Source of the DNA: Undaria pinnatifida
Taxonomy: Eukaryota > Sar > Phaeophyceae > Laminariales > Alariaceae
Assembly: GCA_012845835.1 (NCBI GenBank)
Contig: JABAKD010000009.1
Span: 559,324 to 623,323 of the forward strand
Direction: 5' to 3'
Length of the DNA stretch: 64,000 nt
Part shown: one piece after another, positions 23,165-34,066 of the stretch
How positions within the stretch are numbered: position 1 is the first letter of the stretch
How the letters are laid out: every line of letters starts with the position of its first letter
Program-made: the position numbers and the translations under genes
The notes under the pieces: generated by a model
The model's input: the letters and a program-made list of their open reading frames with translations, nothing else
Told to the model about the DNA's origin: nothing
Database searches by the model: none

Positions 23165-24080
23165 TGCATCAGTGATCCTAATGTGTGGTTCAATAAAGCA
23201 TTTGTAAAATTGACCTGCCATAGAAAAGGTAGAGGGCGACCCCACCGTCATACGTTCGCCGCGACTTTATAGCGTCCCCTGGCGGTATGGTACGGACGTT
23301 TCGCGGCAGATATAATATGTACCACATAAATTTGTATGTATTGTCGCAGTTGGTACCTGCATATGAAACTAGAGACATGATAGATGCACACATGCATCAG
23401 CAATCGTAGAGTCTAAAGCAGTGTCGGTTCCTTTCAATAATTGGTGGCGGCGACATTATCCTTACGCGCTCGCTTGGACTCCACAACGTCGATTTTCGCC
23501 AGAGACGTACTACAGCCGTTGCACGGCAGGCATTATACGTAGTATTTTAATTGTATGAAACGTTCCTGTATATAACTGATTTACAGAAGCAAAACAAGAG
23601 TAGACCTGCCTGCATCAGCGACCTTATATTTTAAAGCCAAGGCGGTCCTGTCATATTATATATGACGGCGATCCCTCTCGAGCTCGCCCTGACTCTACAA
23701 CTGACGACCCTTGCTGGCGGCATAATATAGCCATTGCGCGCCAGGTTTCACTCGTAAGACCTATTCGTACGACTGCAATTCCTTGGCAACGTCTCGGTAC
23801 GTATCTTGGTTATGATAGTAGATACAAAGCAGATTCTCTGCTGCATCAGTGACTCAATCATAGCGCAAGTCAATGTTGGTTATATCCAGTGGAAAGTGAG
23901 GGCGATCCGCCCTGACGCGTTCGCCGCGACTCCACAGCGGCTGTAGAAGGTGGCAGCATGGTATGCCGTTGTGCGACCGGCATAACTCGTTCATACCAGG
24001 ATAATTCGTAAGCAATATCCCACCACGTGTCTAAGATACATTTCCCGTCGCTCGATATCCGAGTGGCGACTGTTGGCCAG
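23165..24080. repeat. Diverged tandem repeat of about 225-bp units (about four copies)
   Basis: Units end in a TGCATCAGNGAC-like motif at about 23165, 23390, 23610 and 23840. Each contains a block resembling GGGCGATCC-CGNTCGCCGCGACTCCACA followed by GGCGGCATNNTA. Copies are strongly diverged. It is unrelated to the main satellite and confined to the A-specific block. Confidence 0.65.
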
Positions 24081-24435
24081 CATGTTGAGGTACAGGTTTG
24101 ACAATTCGGTGTACTCTTTACCTCGGGGTTGATCGCCTTCACCTGCAGACGACTGGCCGGCATAAAACCCCAAATGCCTGGCTTGGACGGCCCATCCAGA
24201 GACTACCTCATTTTTGTCGATGTCATTGGCAAGAAACCCAACTAGCTTGCGTTCATCGTTCCCTTCCCAGCGTGGACGCGGTGAGCTGCAGCTAAGACTG
24301 CTCTTGGGGGGCTCGTCTACTTTACCCCTTACAATCACCTGGTCCTCCGACTCCCGGCAGACATTCTGTATTCTATATACCAAACACAATATACATGACT
24401 TTGTCTGTTACATAGTTTATTGGCGGGCAGATAAA

Positions 24436-27400
24436 ACTTCCCATTTTTGTGGATTTTCCGTGGGTTGGTTCTCTCTGTGGCAACGTTTATTAGTGGTCAA
24501 ACGCTGGAGCTCACGATGCACATTGTCGAAGGGGAAACAAAACATTACCGCCGACTTGCCGAAAAGTGAGAAAATTATCACTGCCCGCTCACAAATGACA
24601 TTTTCAAGGTATGGGCCACCCTCATGGTCGTCGAAGTCCTTACCTGATAAAAATGCCGCGGACGTACGAGCTGCATGATGAGGTGTTTAAAGATGGCATG
24701 ATTTCGATGTAGCTAACCACAACGCTCTGTAGTGCCCCACAAACGTATGCGTGTTGCCCGTTGCTAGGTATGTCTAAAATGTGCCTACACACGTAAGACA
24801 GGCTATGATCGCCAATTCCCCTGGTCTCCCTTGATTGCTTTGAAGATATACAAGACAATCATATTAGGTAAGATGGCAGGTGCTGAGATATGCGTAGCAC
24901 TTGATGGGGAAACGATGTCTGAATGGCGGAGCCCACCAACCCCAAGGTCGTCGGAACTCCATATTTCTGAAGTGGTATTCTTTCGTGTACCTACCCCTTG
25001 GGTCTGTCGATCAGTTTGCTGTTTCAGATTTCTCGATACTTTTTGTTGGATTACGGTACACATCTTCTTACGTTACAAGACGCAGAAACACGAAAATGTC
25101 ATTCTTGAAACACGCTTACTGCATCTACTCTAGGAAATGCACGTTCTAGAGTTTTCGATGGACGGGCTCAGCGGCTGAGGAACTACCCAAAGTCTTCGGA
25201 ACCGATGTGGACTACAGTAGGGCTACCGCAGGGGGGGGGTATTTTGTGTTTATTCCGCTGTCAGAGCCTCGAAACGGGGCGTCCTCGCAAGTGGTGTACC
25301 TTCTCGAAGCCGCAGAAAATTCAATTTCGAAGCCTACTGAAGAGTTACATGTTATACGTAACTCGGGGCAGTCAACATGTGGGTAAACCTCCCATCGAAT
25401 ACTGGGTATGTGCAGTCAACCATGGCCTTCTCTGGACAACCTGCAGACGCGAACGTATAAATGTTCTTCGACGTTGATTTTGGGATGTTGGTGAAACAGC
25501 GGTTCAGGGTACGATCTTTAGAGCGTAATGGACGCACGTTATGTAACACGGTGGAGGTGCATCATGTACACGTTTTGTAACTCCTGACTTCAAGAGCCTA
25601 ACCTTTTCAAAGATGAATAATCTCCATGGCCCCTGGCCATACGACAAACCCTACTGCAAAACAACAAAATCATTCGCATTGAAATTTGGGCTAAAGAGCC
25701 ACGTCGTTCACAACCCGTTTCAGTCAAAACGTGCCTCTTGTATCGCGGTACGTGTCCCTTACAGTAGCACGCGTCTGAAACGGTGTTAGTAGTAGTAACG
25801 GATGTGCCCTCGTTGTTCTACCTTCCCTGGGCTGAACAGGCGTGCTGCGAAACGGGTAACGTTTTTTGGCCCCAGTGTCTTTTGAATGGCAGGATATTCT
25901 TAGCCTGAATATGGTCGCAGTACCATTTTTGGTCTGCGAACGGTTTGGCTTGATCTATAGGCCATGCCATTTCTCATCAAATGGCACCATTTCATTTATC
26001 CATGTATCTGGTTATTCGTCAGGTGTTGATCTCCTCATGGCGGAAACCTCAGAATACAAGTAATTTATCTCTGTCGTAACCTGCGTCCGAGAACGCCTAA
26101 TCAAACGTCCGTCGGAGCTTCCCAGGTGAAAAACGGACTGTTGTATCGACATCCAAGGAAACACATACTTTGAAGCCAACACCGCGGAAAATTCCTTTTC
26201 ATATCGAATGGACACGTCCGTGCCGAGGTTCTTGTTGGGGATGGGGTAACCTCAACAATATATCGACACCTTTCGTTGCATTCTTGTCATGCACTATCAT
26301 AGTTCAACCGGAAACGATGCCGGCCCACAAAAAATATGGTTCCATTACAATTTTCAGGTCCAGACTTGGACGCTTCAACTGGGTGTCTGATGAAATGATT
26401 TTGTGTTAACGCTTAATACGATGACGGTAGACGTCTATTTAGGGCAACATTCAAGTGGTCGAAGTGGGCTTCTAAACGAAGCACGTACGTCGAAATATTG
26501 GATCGATCATGTTAGTTTAGTTATTTTACGGTTAATGAAACCAAAACGCAAGTTTCCCTCAAATCAATGGTGGCGCAGATTTTCATCATTAGCCACGAAT
26601 AATCCCGACCATTATTGGGTTGTAGCGAAGCCGTTAGTTGAGGAAGACCCCCATTAGTCAGGAGAACTTTAGAGGTAATATACTATCCATATCGCGCTAC
26701 CCCCATTCCAGAAATCGTCACAAATGGCGACCCCTTGAAGCAGTGAGAGCTGCGAGGTATGAAACACGAATGATATTTTTGTGGTGCCCCGTGCATCGAC
26801 AAGGGCCTGGTACACGATATCTACCGTGATGTCTCCATCTATTTCGGTGTAGGTTGGTTTTGTCGTCGCCAATATTTACAGCGCGCAATGAACACCGCCA
26901 ACTGCTCCAAAATTCGCTTTCCCCCATCCAAAGCCCTGCCTAAACCCTGCGGATATGCACTCAAGTAGATTCATTCGCCAAGGATGTATCTGGGTCCGAT
27001 CATTTCAGTAACCTTGGTCTGCCCTTCATCCTCTAGAGTTGAAACATATTCATCGCCGGTTCGTGCGCGGGTTATCTTCGTGCTATATTCTACCCTTATC
27101 CCCCATCTAGTTGGCCGAAATAGGCGGGGTAGCAAACAATGCAGTGAAGAATATGGTTGTGACACACACGTTCCGTCCGCCCCTTTCAACACGCCTCATG
27201 CCCGGCGCTGAGCTAACCCCCCACTTTAACAGTAGAACGTTGGGGCGGAACCGGTTTCTGAACGAGGGGCTTTGTAACCCCAAATACGTCGGAAAATGGC
27301 TTGTTTTGTTCCGCACTATTCTTTGGTGCATACCCGGGCCGTGAGATATGTCATCGGGTAGCAAATTATTTTTCCTCCGTAGCAAATTCAGCATTTGTGT

Positions 27401-29359
27401 CGAGCATATAGCTTTTTTTACGCCAGAAACCTCGTAAACGTATTGGTGTGTCTGCACCGCAGCATATGCTAACCCTTGTCCCAACTCTAAACCAAACATA
27501 TACCTGCAGTGGATGCAGCCTTTACTCTTGACACTAAACCTCAACTAATCAGCCACTGCGATCGTTGGCTTTTCCAGGGGCTTTCGTGGATCTGATTGAG
27601 TCAGATCGGGTCCGGTCGGGTTAGGTTCATCCTCCCCAGCAACGAACTTCGGTGGAGATGCACCCGTATTATCCTGAGGCTCCTCGTATGACCGACACTA
27701 CTCTATACTTCACGCCACTCACAAGTTTGGAAAAACAATAAACATGTGATAGATCTGACAAAGCATTGTATGGATTATGCACTACAAAAATGCTTTCCTC
27801 AGAACAAGAATATCAAACCGACTGTATCTTTTGGGTTAACGTGTAGTGAACGGATAAGATCATCCAGAATTCAATATCTCTATAAAATAGCCACAAAGTG
27901 CTACCTCGATCTTGCGTATCACGCGCTCGCAACCTGTAAAATTGAAAAAAAAAAAGTGAACTGACCCGCGATGTCTCTCTACCGGACCCGCGGGTTCGGC
28001 CATGACTCGTGAGAGCCCCTGAAAGGTTCCCCTCTCGAGTTATATCTCGTGTTCATCAATCGCCGTTCCCTCCAAAATACCAAAATTATTCCCGACCTAT
28101 GTCACGACCGGCGTAGATTGTTGGAGGACCTCCCATTTTTGTTATTCTTCTTGATTCGATTCATTATCTAGGCACTACTCTCGTACGTCTTCCCAGAAGT
28201 GGCTTAGATACGCAGTCACAAGCACCCCCTCCACTCCCATATGGATTTGTTGACTACTTTGATTCCATTTGATTTAAGATAGCAAGCACATATGGGTTTT
28301 CCGGAAATGGTATTCGACAGACGATCTGGGATTGCGCTCTGCTATAAAACGTTTTTGTCTCTATCTGGATAGAACGGGGGCCGCCACAAAAAATCATCCT
28401 CTGCACACCTAAGCTATGGGTGTGTTTGGCGGATTTCGCTTTCAATGTCTCTTAAAACCAATCGCCTTTTACTATGGGTGAGAGTTGCACAGCTCCACAT
28501 CTGACATGTATCGAGGCGCCATAGGTGCTCTAGGGTAATGCTATAGTAACCACGACGCATTCTACGGTACGGGCCGCATTTATGACTAGATTTTCGACTT
28601 GCGGCCAATTAAGATTGTAAGTAACTTTTATGAGAAACGTTATTGAGGGCCGAGGCTGAAAACACCGTACGATATACAATCCCATAGTGTCTACAATAGG
28701 CACATGAAGAACGCGCGACACGATAGGGGTAATCACTTGTGGCTGACATGTTATTTGAAGCGCGGGTCGCGTTAACCCAAAACTGTCGGGGTGCCATTTT
28801 GATTTTCCAACATTACTCTGTTTCCAAACCTAGGGCGGCCATTGATCTGTCTGTCCGGCAACGTTTTCCGTTCGCGTCAAATTTATTTTTTGGCTGAGTT
28901 AAACTCGTAGAACTTGTCAAGATTCGTGGAGCTTCTGAAAAACTCAAATCAGATGGTGCACCTCTTCGGCACTATTGATAGTATGTGTCCAATCTACCAA
29001 CTGATGCTGGCAAGGAAAACGGCATGCTAAAGACCGGTTTCTCAATCCCACGGTTTGGGCACATAACCGCTAACGTTGTAAACTACGCAGATAGACGCCG
29101 TACTACGGCATTGTCCGATTACACTTTTTCTGGGGCTGTTTTCTGTGACGGAGCTCTGGACCTCCTCGCGTAACAAATTGTTTTGGGAAACGTCTAAAAA
29201 GCAATACGACGAGCCATCCCACGGCAGACGACAATACTGGCAAAATTCCATTAAATTGTGTTCGATTTTATTCTACTACACTAGTCTACCTTCACCGCAG
29301 AAGTTCTATCTCTATCGCAGCGCGTGTCCGCTTTGGACTCGAGTACACTGTGGACCTCC
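24436..29359. other. Macro-unit A core block without genes
   Basis: Aligns in order with 37.56-41.2 kb in B and 53.58-56.95 kb in C, for example CTTTGAAG-ATATACAAGACAA near 24840, 38260 and 53890. Short open frames such as 25866-26063 have similar translations in B (HVSGxSS and ETSEYK), but the differences are not concentrated at third positions, so I treat them as non-coding homology. Confidence 0.55.
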
Positions 29360-29364
29360 TGCAG

Positions 29365-29440
<76 letters not shown>
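29365..29440 (+). repeat. (TTG)n microsatellite, about 25 units
   Basis: Uninterrupted TTG run of 76 bp. On the minus strand it is the (CAA)n tail at the 3' end of element Z. The second Z copy has only a short interrupted version near 44708. Confidence 0.97.
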
Positions 29441-29754
29441 ATTTATTGTTTCTCTCATATTAACTCGTACAATCAAGTCCGTCGTCACAGGACAGGCTCC
29501 AGTCGCTCTGGACCTGAAGAATACCCCAGGGGAAAAGCACAAATAAACAGAAGGTGGTACACGTACATATCACAGGGGACGCAATTCATGCCTCCGCCTA
29601 AATCGTAAGAAAGAAAATAAATGGGAGTCAGCCTACGATGTGTCAGGTCCATACTGGTGCAAAAGACCATACCGTTTTCCACCCGAGAAATACCTCCGCG
29701 CATATATTACATGTCGTACATATCACTACGTATGTGCATGTAAGACGAAAGTCA

Positions 29755-29925
29755 ATTGAAAATAGAACACGAAGAAAAGGAAAAAAGAGAAAGGAAATGA
29801 AAGAAAAGGAAAGAAAAGAAAATGAAATGAAATGAAAGCGAAAAAGTCATGGAAATAGAAGGGAAGACGAAAAAAAAAATATAATAAACGACAAGGTGAA
29901 AGGAAAATAAAATAGAAAAAGAAAC
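29755..29925 (+). repeat. Polypurine tract of element Z
   Basis: Almost pure A/G with repeated GAAAAGGAAA and GAAATGAAA words. It is equivalent in position to 45028-45180 in the second Z copy. It is a polypyrimidine tract on the element's sense (minus) strand. Confidence 0.85.
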
Positions 29926-31456
29926 GTCATACTAGCAGACCCTAGGAACCGACAAAGACATCATTGGGCTAATTGAAAGTATCAAGTGCATCAATGGCAC
30001 TGGGGAGAGAGCGCAACAAGGGTGATCAAGTCAGGTCGGCCTTGAGCAAAATTGTGACGGCCATTGGAAGGCCCACAAATTTCAAGGCGATGATGGCCAG
30101 ACCCATACTTCAGACTATTGGGCAGGACGCCCCCCCCCCCCCCTTTATTTTCCCTCCCCCCTGCCGCTTAAGGCTGCCGACGGTTGATGGCGCTTTTGCG
30201 GCTTTTGCCCGCCGATCTGCAGATTTGCGTATCTCCGTCTTATGATATTGGCACATGAACAACTTGGCTCCGTGCTCTACTGGTCGACACCATCTGCCGC
30301 CTGTCTGAGCAACATTTTGCCACTCTTCGAATTTCATTCCAAAGACCGACATGTCTTCTCTCGGATTAACCAACCAAACCCCCTCTTGCCCTCTTGAGTA
30401 GCCCCTACCCCAAACAAGCTCCACAAACATGACCCTCTGTGTCAGACGCTCCTACCCCAAACGTTCTACAAATTCCGCAAACAATATCATCCGGTTGCAG
30501 TGCCAGGGTCTCGCCAGTCAAATAACCACTGTTGACGATAATCCCGCCGTTATCGGTGCGCGGGTCACTTAACCTCGCATTCACCGCTTCCTGTTCGCAT
30601 CATCTGTGTGTCATCTTTCCGACTCTTCTGTCACTGTCGATCGGATCACGTGTTCATTGGAAACGCTGTCGGGGTCGAAATAGGTGGTTAAAACCTTGTA
30701 CCCGTCCGAATTGCGCCCAACAAGAAACAGAGTGATAAAAAAGCCAGGTCGGTGGTCTCACGATATTCGCAACACTCGGGAGCCTTCATGCTGATGTTGG
30801 TATATAATGCACTGTCCACCACTATGTGAGAAGTGTAGTCCGCGGATCACGCTTTCTGTTTAGAGTATTCTGCACTCCCACTTTCCTTGAACGCTTACAG
30901 ACATGCACGACAGCGGGATGACTGCTGCAGTGTCAATTGTAGCGTTAGTTACAAACCCAAGAACACTAATTGGTGGTTCTTTGTACACCTTGCGGTAACT
31001 ATGCATCTTTCCTTCCCCACGATTCCCATAAGAGATCAAGCCCTCCCCCCCTGCTCCCTCCCCCTATACTCTCACAAAAACTCCCCCCCGGGAAGAAACA
31101 CCAATACTTATAGTCTTAACATGGAGTCGGTATTGGGTGCGCTACACGATTGATACCACATTTGAACTGTGACACGTGCTACATTTATATGGGTAGCATT
31201 TGTTGTCAAATTTACTTTTCGAATGTCTGCTTTCTTCAACCCAAATTGTTCGAAAAATGTTTTTTTTTTACAATAAAAAGTTTTGGATTCCTCGGCCCTG
31301 GTGTTTTTTATCGGGCTGCACTGTCAAGTCGATGAAATACCATCCCGAGTGGGGGATAGACCTCCTCGAGTTACAATACAACGAAAAACGCTGGTTCACA
31401 TACATCTCGGTGTTGGAGTAATCCATGCACGGGGTGAACTGGGGAGCTGCTCAACA

Positions 31457-31584
31457 CCCTTCCAATGCAATTATTGGCACTGACCTGCAGTAGGCCGAGG
31501 GGTTGTTGGTCAGGCTGCCCTTTCCAATGCCATTATTGGTACTGACCTGCAGTAGGCCGAGGGGTTGTTGGTCAGGCTGCCCTT
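31457..31584 (+). repeat. Local tandem duplication, about 63 bp x 2, private to unit A
   Basis: TTCCAATGC-ATTATTGG followed by CTGACCTGCAGTAGGCCGAG and GTTGTTGGTCAGGCTGCCC occurs twice in tandem almost without change. B (about 41920) and C (about 60980) have one diverged copy each. Confidence 0.9.
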
Positions 31585-32289
31585 TCCGGTTTATCATGAT
31601 CAGTGGTACCATGTTGTCCGTTGGTCAGGTCGCACGATCATTGAACCTCAAAGTCAGTGTTTAGATGTGTTATACGCGTGGAGTTCCTCATGTGAAGATT
31701 TAGGTGCTACCTATGTTGAAGCGCGTGTTGCATGGCTGTATTGCGTACTGTCATCGTTGTGTGTCAATTTTGACATGCATTTCGTACGGACCTTGCATTT
31801 TTTTCCAATATTGTTGACATGCCGGGTCGCACGCGTGTAGACCCATCTCCTCCCCAGAGCGTGTCCTTTTTTTTTTCGCGCTGAGTTTGCAGTTTTGGCA
31901 GCAATCCCACTTCTCGTTTATCATCGTCATATTTATTAGTTCGTTATCACACGCGTTCGGCGACGCCACACAAACAAGATTCACCAGTTCATATCACGAG
32001 TAGTCCACCGGGTTTTCGAACAAAAGCGCAACCGCTAGATAGGGGATGACAGAATACCGCTGAACCTAGAAAGTGGACTATTCCACAGTTTTTTCGGCCA
32101 ACTTTGCTAAATACATGCACTCTCCTCACCGGTTATACTACCTACAAGTGATATGTTTGCTGAATTCATGCATTTGGTTTCACAGCTGTCATATTTTGTC
32201 CCCCTAAAAACGGGTATTATAGTTTCCGCGCACATACTGGATTACATCACTATGATAATCTACACTGTAGTTTATAGGGGAATCGTCGA

Positions 32290-32395
32290 CCCGTATGCTT
32301 AATGCGAGGACACACACTCCGTGATACGCGCGATCGGAGCATCACACACAGCTTGCAAGGATGGGTTTTGACAAAGTCTTGGATCTCACAGCTGG
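32290..32395 (+). repeat. Repeat family R, copy 3
   Basis: Shares GAGGACACACA, CGCGCGATCGGAG, CATCACACACAGCTTGCAA and GATCTCACAGCTGGAGTGT with the R copies at 18.4-18.8 kb. It is a single copy here without a partner arm. Confidence 0.85.
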
Positions 32396-33244
32396 AGTGT
32401 TTTTTATTTTTGTAATATCTGAACTTGAACTTTTCTTCCAATTTCAATTGACGACTCCATCACTGAGTGAGGTAGACAACCGGTGTATCGTCAACTTGTT
32501 TTTTGTGGTCACCAAAATGGTTGTCGAATATTTCATACAGTGCGGGGCGCAGAACCTTTACTCCGCAAAACGGGAATGATCGCATCGGGCAGTGTGAATA
32601 TGGAAAGGCACCCACGAGGCAGCTACACAATACTATCCTTTGCTGCCTCCTGAGTGTCTACACCAGAAAACAATGTATATCTCATTGGCGCTGTAATTCA
32701 TAAGCAAGAATTTTGAAAATGTGCTGAAGTCCGGCTCGCGAGCAGTTATTGGAAAAATGCAGTCCATCCTCCATGCGGCTCGCCGAACACCTCTCTGTGC
32801 TTCGCGCTTGGTGCAAGCAGTATACGCCTAGTTGGTGAATCCCCGACGTGATTTGTCTCACTTTTTCCGGCTATTTCTGTTCATGTCGACTGAATCACTT
32901 CCTATTTCGCCAACTACGCCCGGGATGACGGAGTTGCGCTTACCGTGCGCCTTTTTTAGGTACCCACAGTAGTCTTGCCCCTCTCTTTCCTACGACGTCG
33001 AAGCTAGAGTATTAAATGCGGTAGACTCTCATTTTCACCACCGAGTTGGCGACGTCCAAAAAAGTCAGGATGTGTACCTCTTGAATGCAACGTAGCAAAC
33101 ATCCACATGGGTATGTGTGTCGCGAAACCGCTTATATTTGGGAATTACGTTGAGGTGCTGCGCAATGGGGCTCGGGCAAGCCGCGTGTAACACAGTAAGA
33201 GCGCCTACCTCACCCGCAGTCGTCGTCCGAAAAAGAATGCCTTC

Positions 33245-33354
33245 TGGAGGTACCATTAATAGTGGCTAGGGTTGCGGTTAGGTTTCAACACTACAACGCT
33301 TGACAACCAAATCATTGAACTCAAAATTCATCGTGCGTATGATGTGTTGGTGGT
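33245..33354 (+). repeat. Perfect 110-bp inverted duplication, native arm
   Basis: Identical as reverse complement to 33500-33609 over all 110 bp. The arm has a diverged counterpart in unit C at about 63096-63200, so this is the original copy. Confidence 0.95.
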
Positions 33355-33499
33355 ATTTAGATGAACAGAACGAAGCCACTAAATTTCAGTACGACTTGCT
33401 TAATGAGGTGTGGTGGTTTCTGTGGATGAAAAACGCAATGGAACATCGTCAAAAGACGCCGGTACCACGGAGAACAAGCACATATTTCGTCTGCGCTAG

Positions 33500-33609
33500 A
33501 CCACCAACACATCATACGCACGATGAATTTTGAGTTCAATGATTTGGTTGTCAAGCGTTGTAGTGTTGAAACCTAACCGCAACCCTAGCCACTATTAATG
33601 GTACCTCCA
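33500..33609 (-). repeat. Perfect 110-bp inverted duplication, new arm
   Basis: Exact inverted copy of 33245-33354 with a 145-bp spacer. In unit C the equivalent sequence runs from CGTCCGCGCCAGA to CATACGGGAAG with only about 13 bp between, so the second arm is an insertion specific to A. Opposite-strand open frames with identical starts result from the duplication. Confidence 0.93.
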
Positions 33610-33906
33610 TACGGGAAGGAATACTAGGGTGCCGTTCAGCAGGAGGGTTAGACGGTTTCCAGCAGGAAGACGCTGGAGCAATAGGCGCCGCACGAACCTT
33701 GGTGTGTGGCGTTGGCCCCAAGTCTCTTCGCCAGATATTAAACCGTACTGTGTATTTACGTCCAGCATATCGTGTTGTGACACGTATTGACAATGCCCGC
33801 AATGGTCTGTTTAAAAAAAAAGACGGAATGCTTGTGCACATTGTGTACATTAAACAAAAATAGTGGACTTGAAGAATGCTCAAGATATTTTGACGACAAC
33901 ACTTGC

Positions 33907-34066
33907 CTCAATCACCATGAGGCCCTTTCAATACCCCGTCGAATATCCGCAGGTGATGCGTCCGCGGCGCTTCTGTAGTTTTTACGCACCTCAATCACCA
34001 TGAGGCCCTTCCAATACCCCGTTGAATATCCGCAGGTGCTGCGTCCGCGGCGCTTCTGTAGTTTTA
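33907..34066 (+). repeat. Local tandem duplication, about 81 bp x 2, in unit A
   Basis: CCTCAATCACCATGAGGCCC followed by CAATACCCCGT-GAATATCCGCAGGTG and TCCGCGGCGCTTCTGTAGTTTT occurs twice with four or five differences. B has one diverged copy near 47975-48045. Confidence 0.9.

Larger units (their letters stand above)
19095..24436. other. A-specific 5.3-kb block absent from units B and C
   Basis: Sequence just before 19095 (CTGTAGACTCTTTC) and just after 24436 (TTTTTGTGGATT) is contiguous in B near 37535-37550, and the same join holds in C. The inserted DNA holds MITE X, a G-rich tract, a tandem repeat of about 225 bp and AT/GC-mixed sequence. I see no terminal repeats, reverse transcriptase or transposase. 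The longest open frame, 163 codons at 21678-22169 on the plus strand, resembles no family I know and has no second copy. The reverse interpretation, deletion from B and C, is possible if an ancestor of B and C lost it once. Confidence 0.7.
29365..30495 (-). mobile_element. Element Z in unit A: retroposon-like insertion ending in (CAA)n, with TGCAG target duplication
   Basis: Flanked by TGCAG at 29360-29364 and 30496-30500. Unit B has a single TGCAG at 41217-41221 with both flanks contiguous, so the element boundaries are defined by an empty site. On the minus strand it runs from a coding-like 5' part (frame 30110-30430) through a polypyrimidine tract to a (CAA)n 3' tail. That architecture is usual for some non-LTR retroposons. 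The coding-like part aligns with Z copy 2 (shared GRW, RRA, AAP and GGASCP). No reverse transcriptase is seen. The protein is unidentified. Confidence 0.75.
30500..33244. other. Macro-unit A core block without genes
   Basis: Aligns with 41.22-42.2 kb in B and 60.3-63.1 kb in C. It includes a C-rich stretch near 31040-31090. No gene is recognised. Confidence 0.55.

Noticed and set aside
29145-29546. Polyvaline, polythreonine or polycysteine proteins over the TTG run
   Set aside because: Open frames in all three registers are produced by the trinucleotide repeat itself.
33300-33554. Two frames with the same N-terminus on opposite strands as a gene pair
   Set aside because: They are the two arms of the 110-bp inverted duplication, and C has no equivalent frame.
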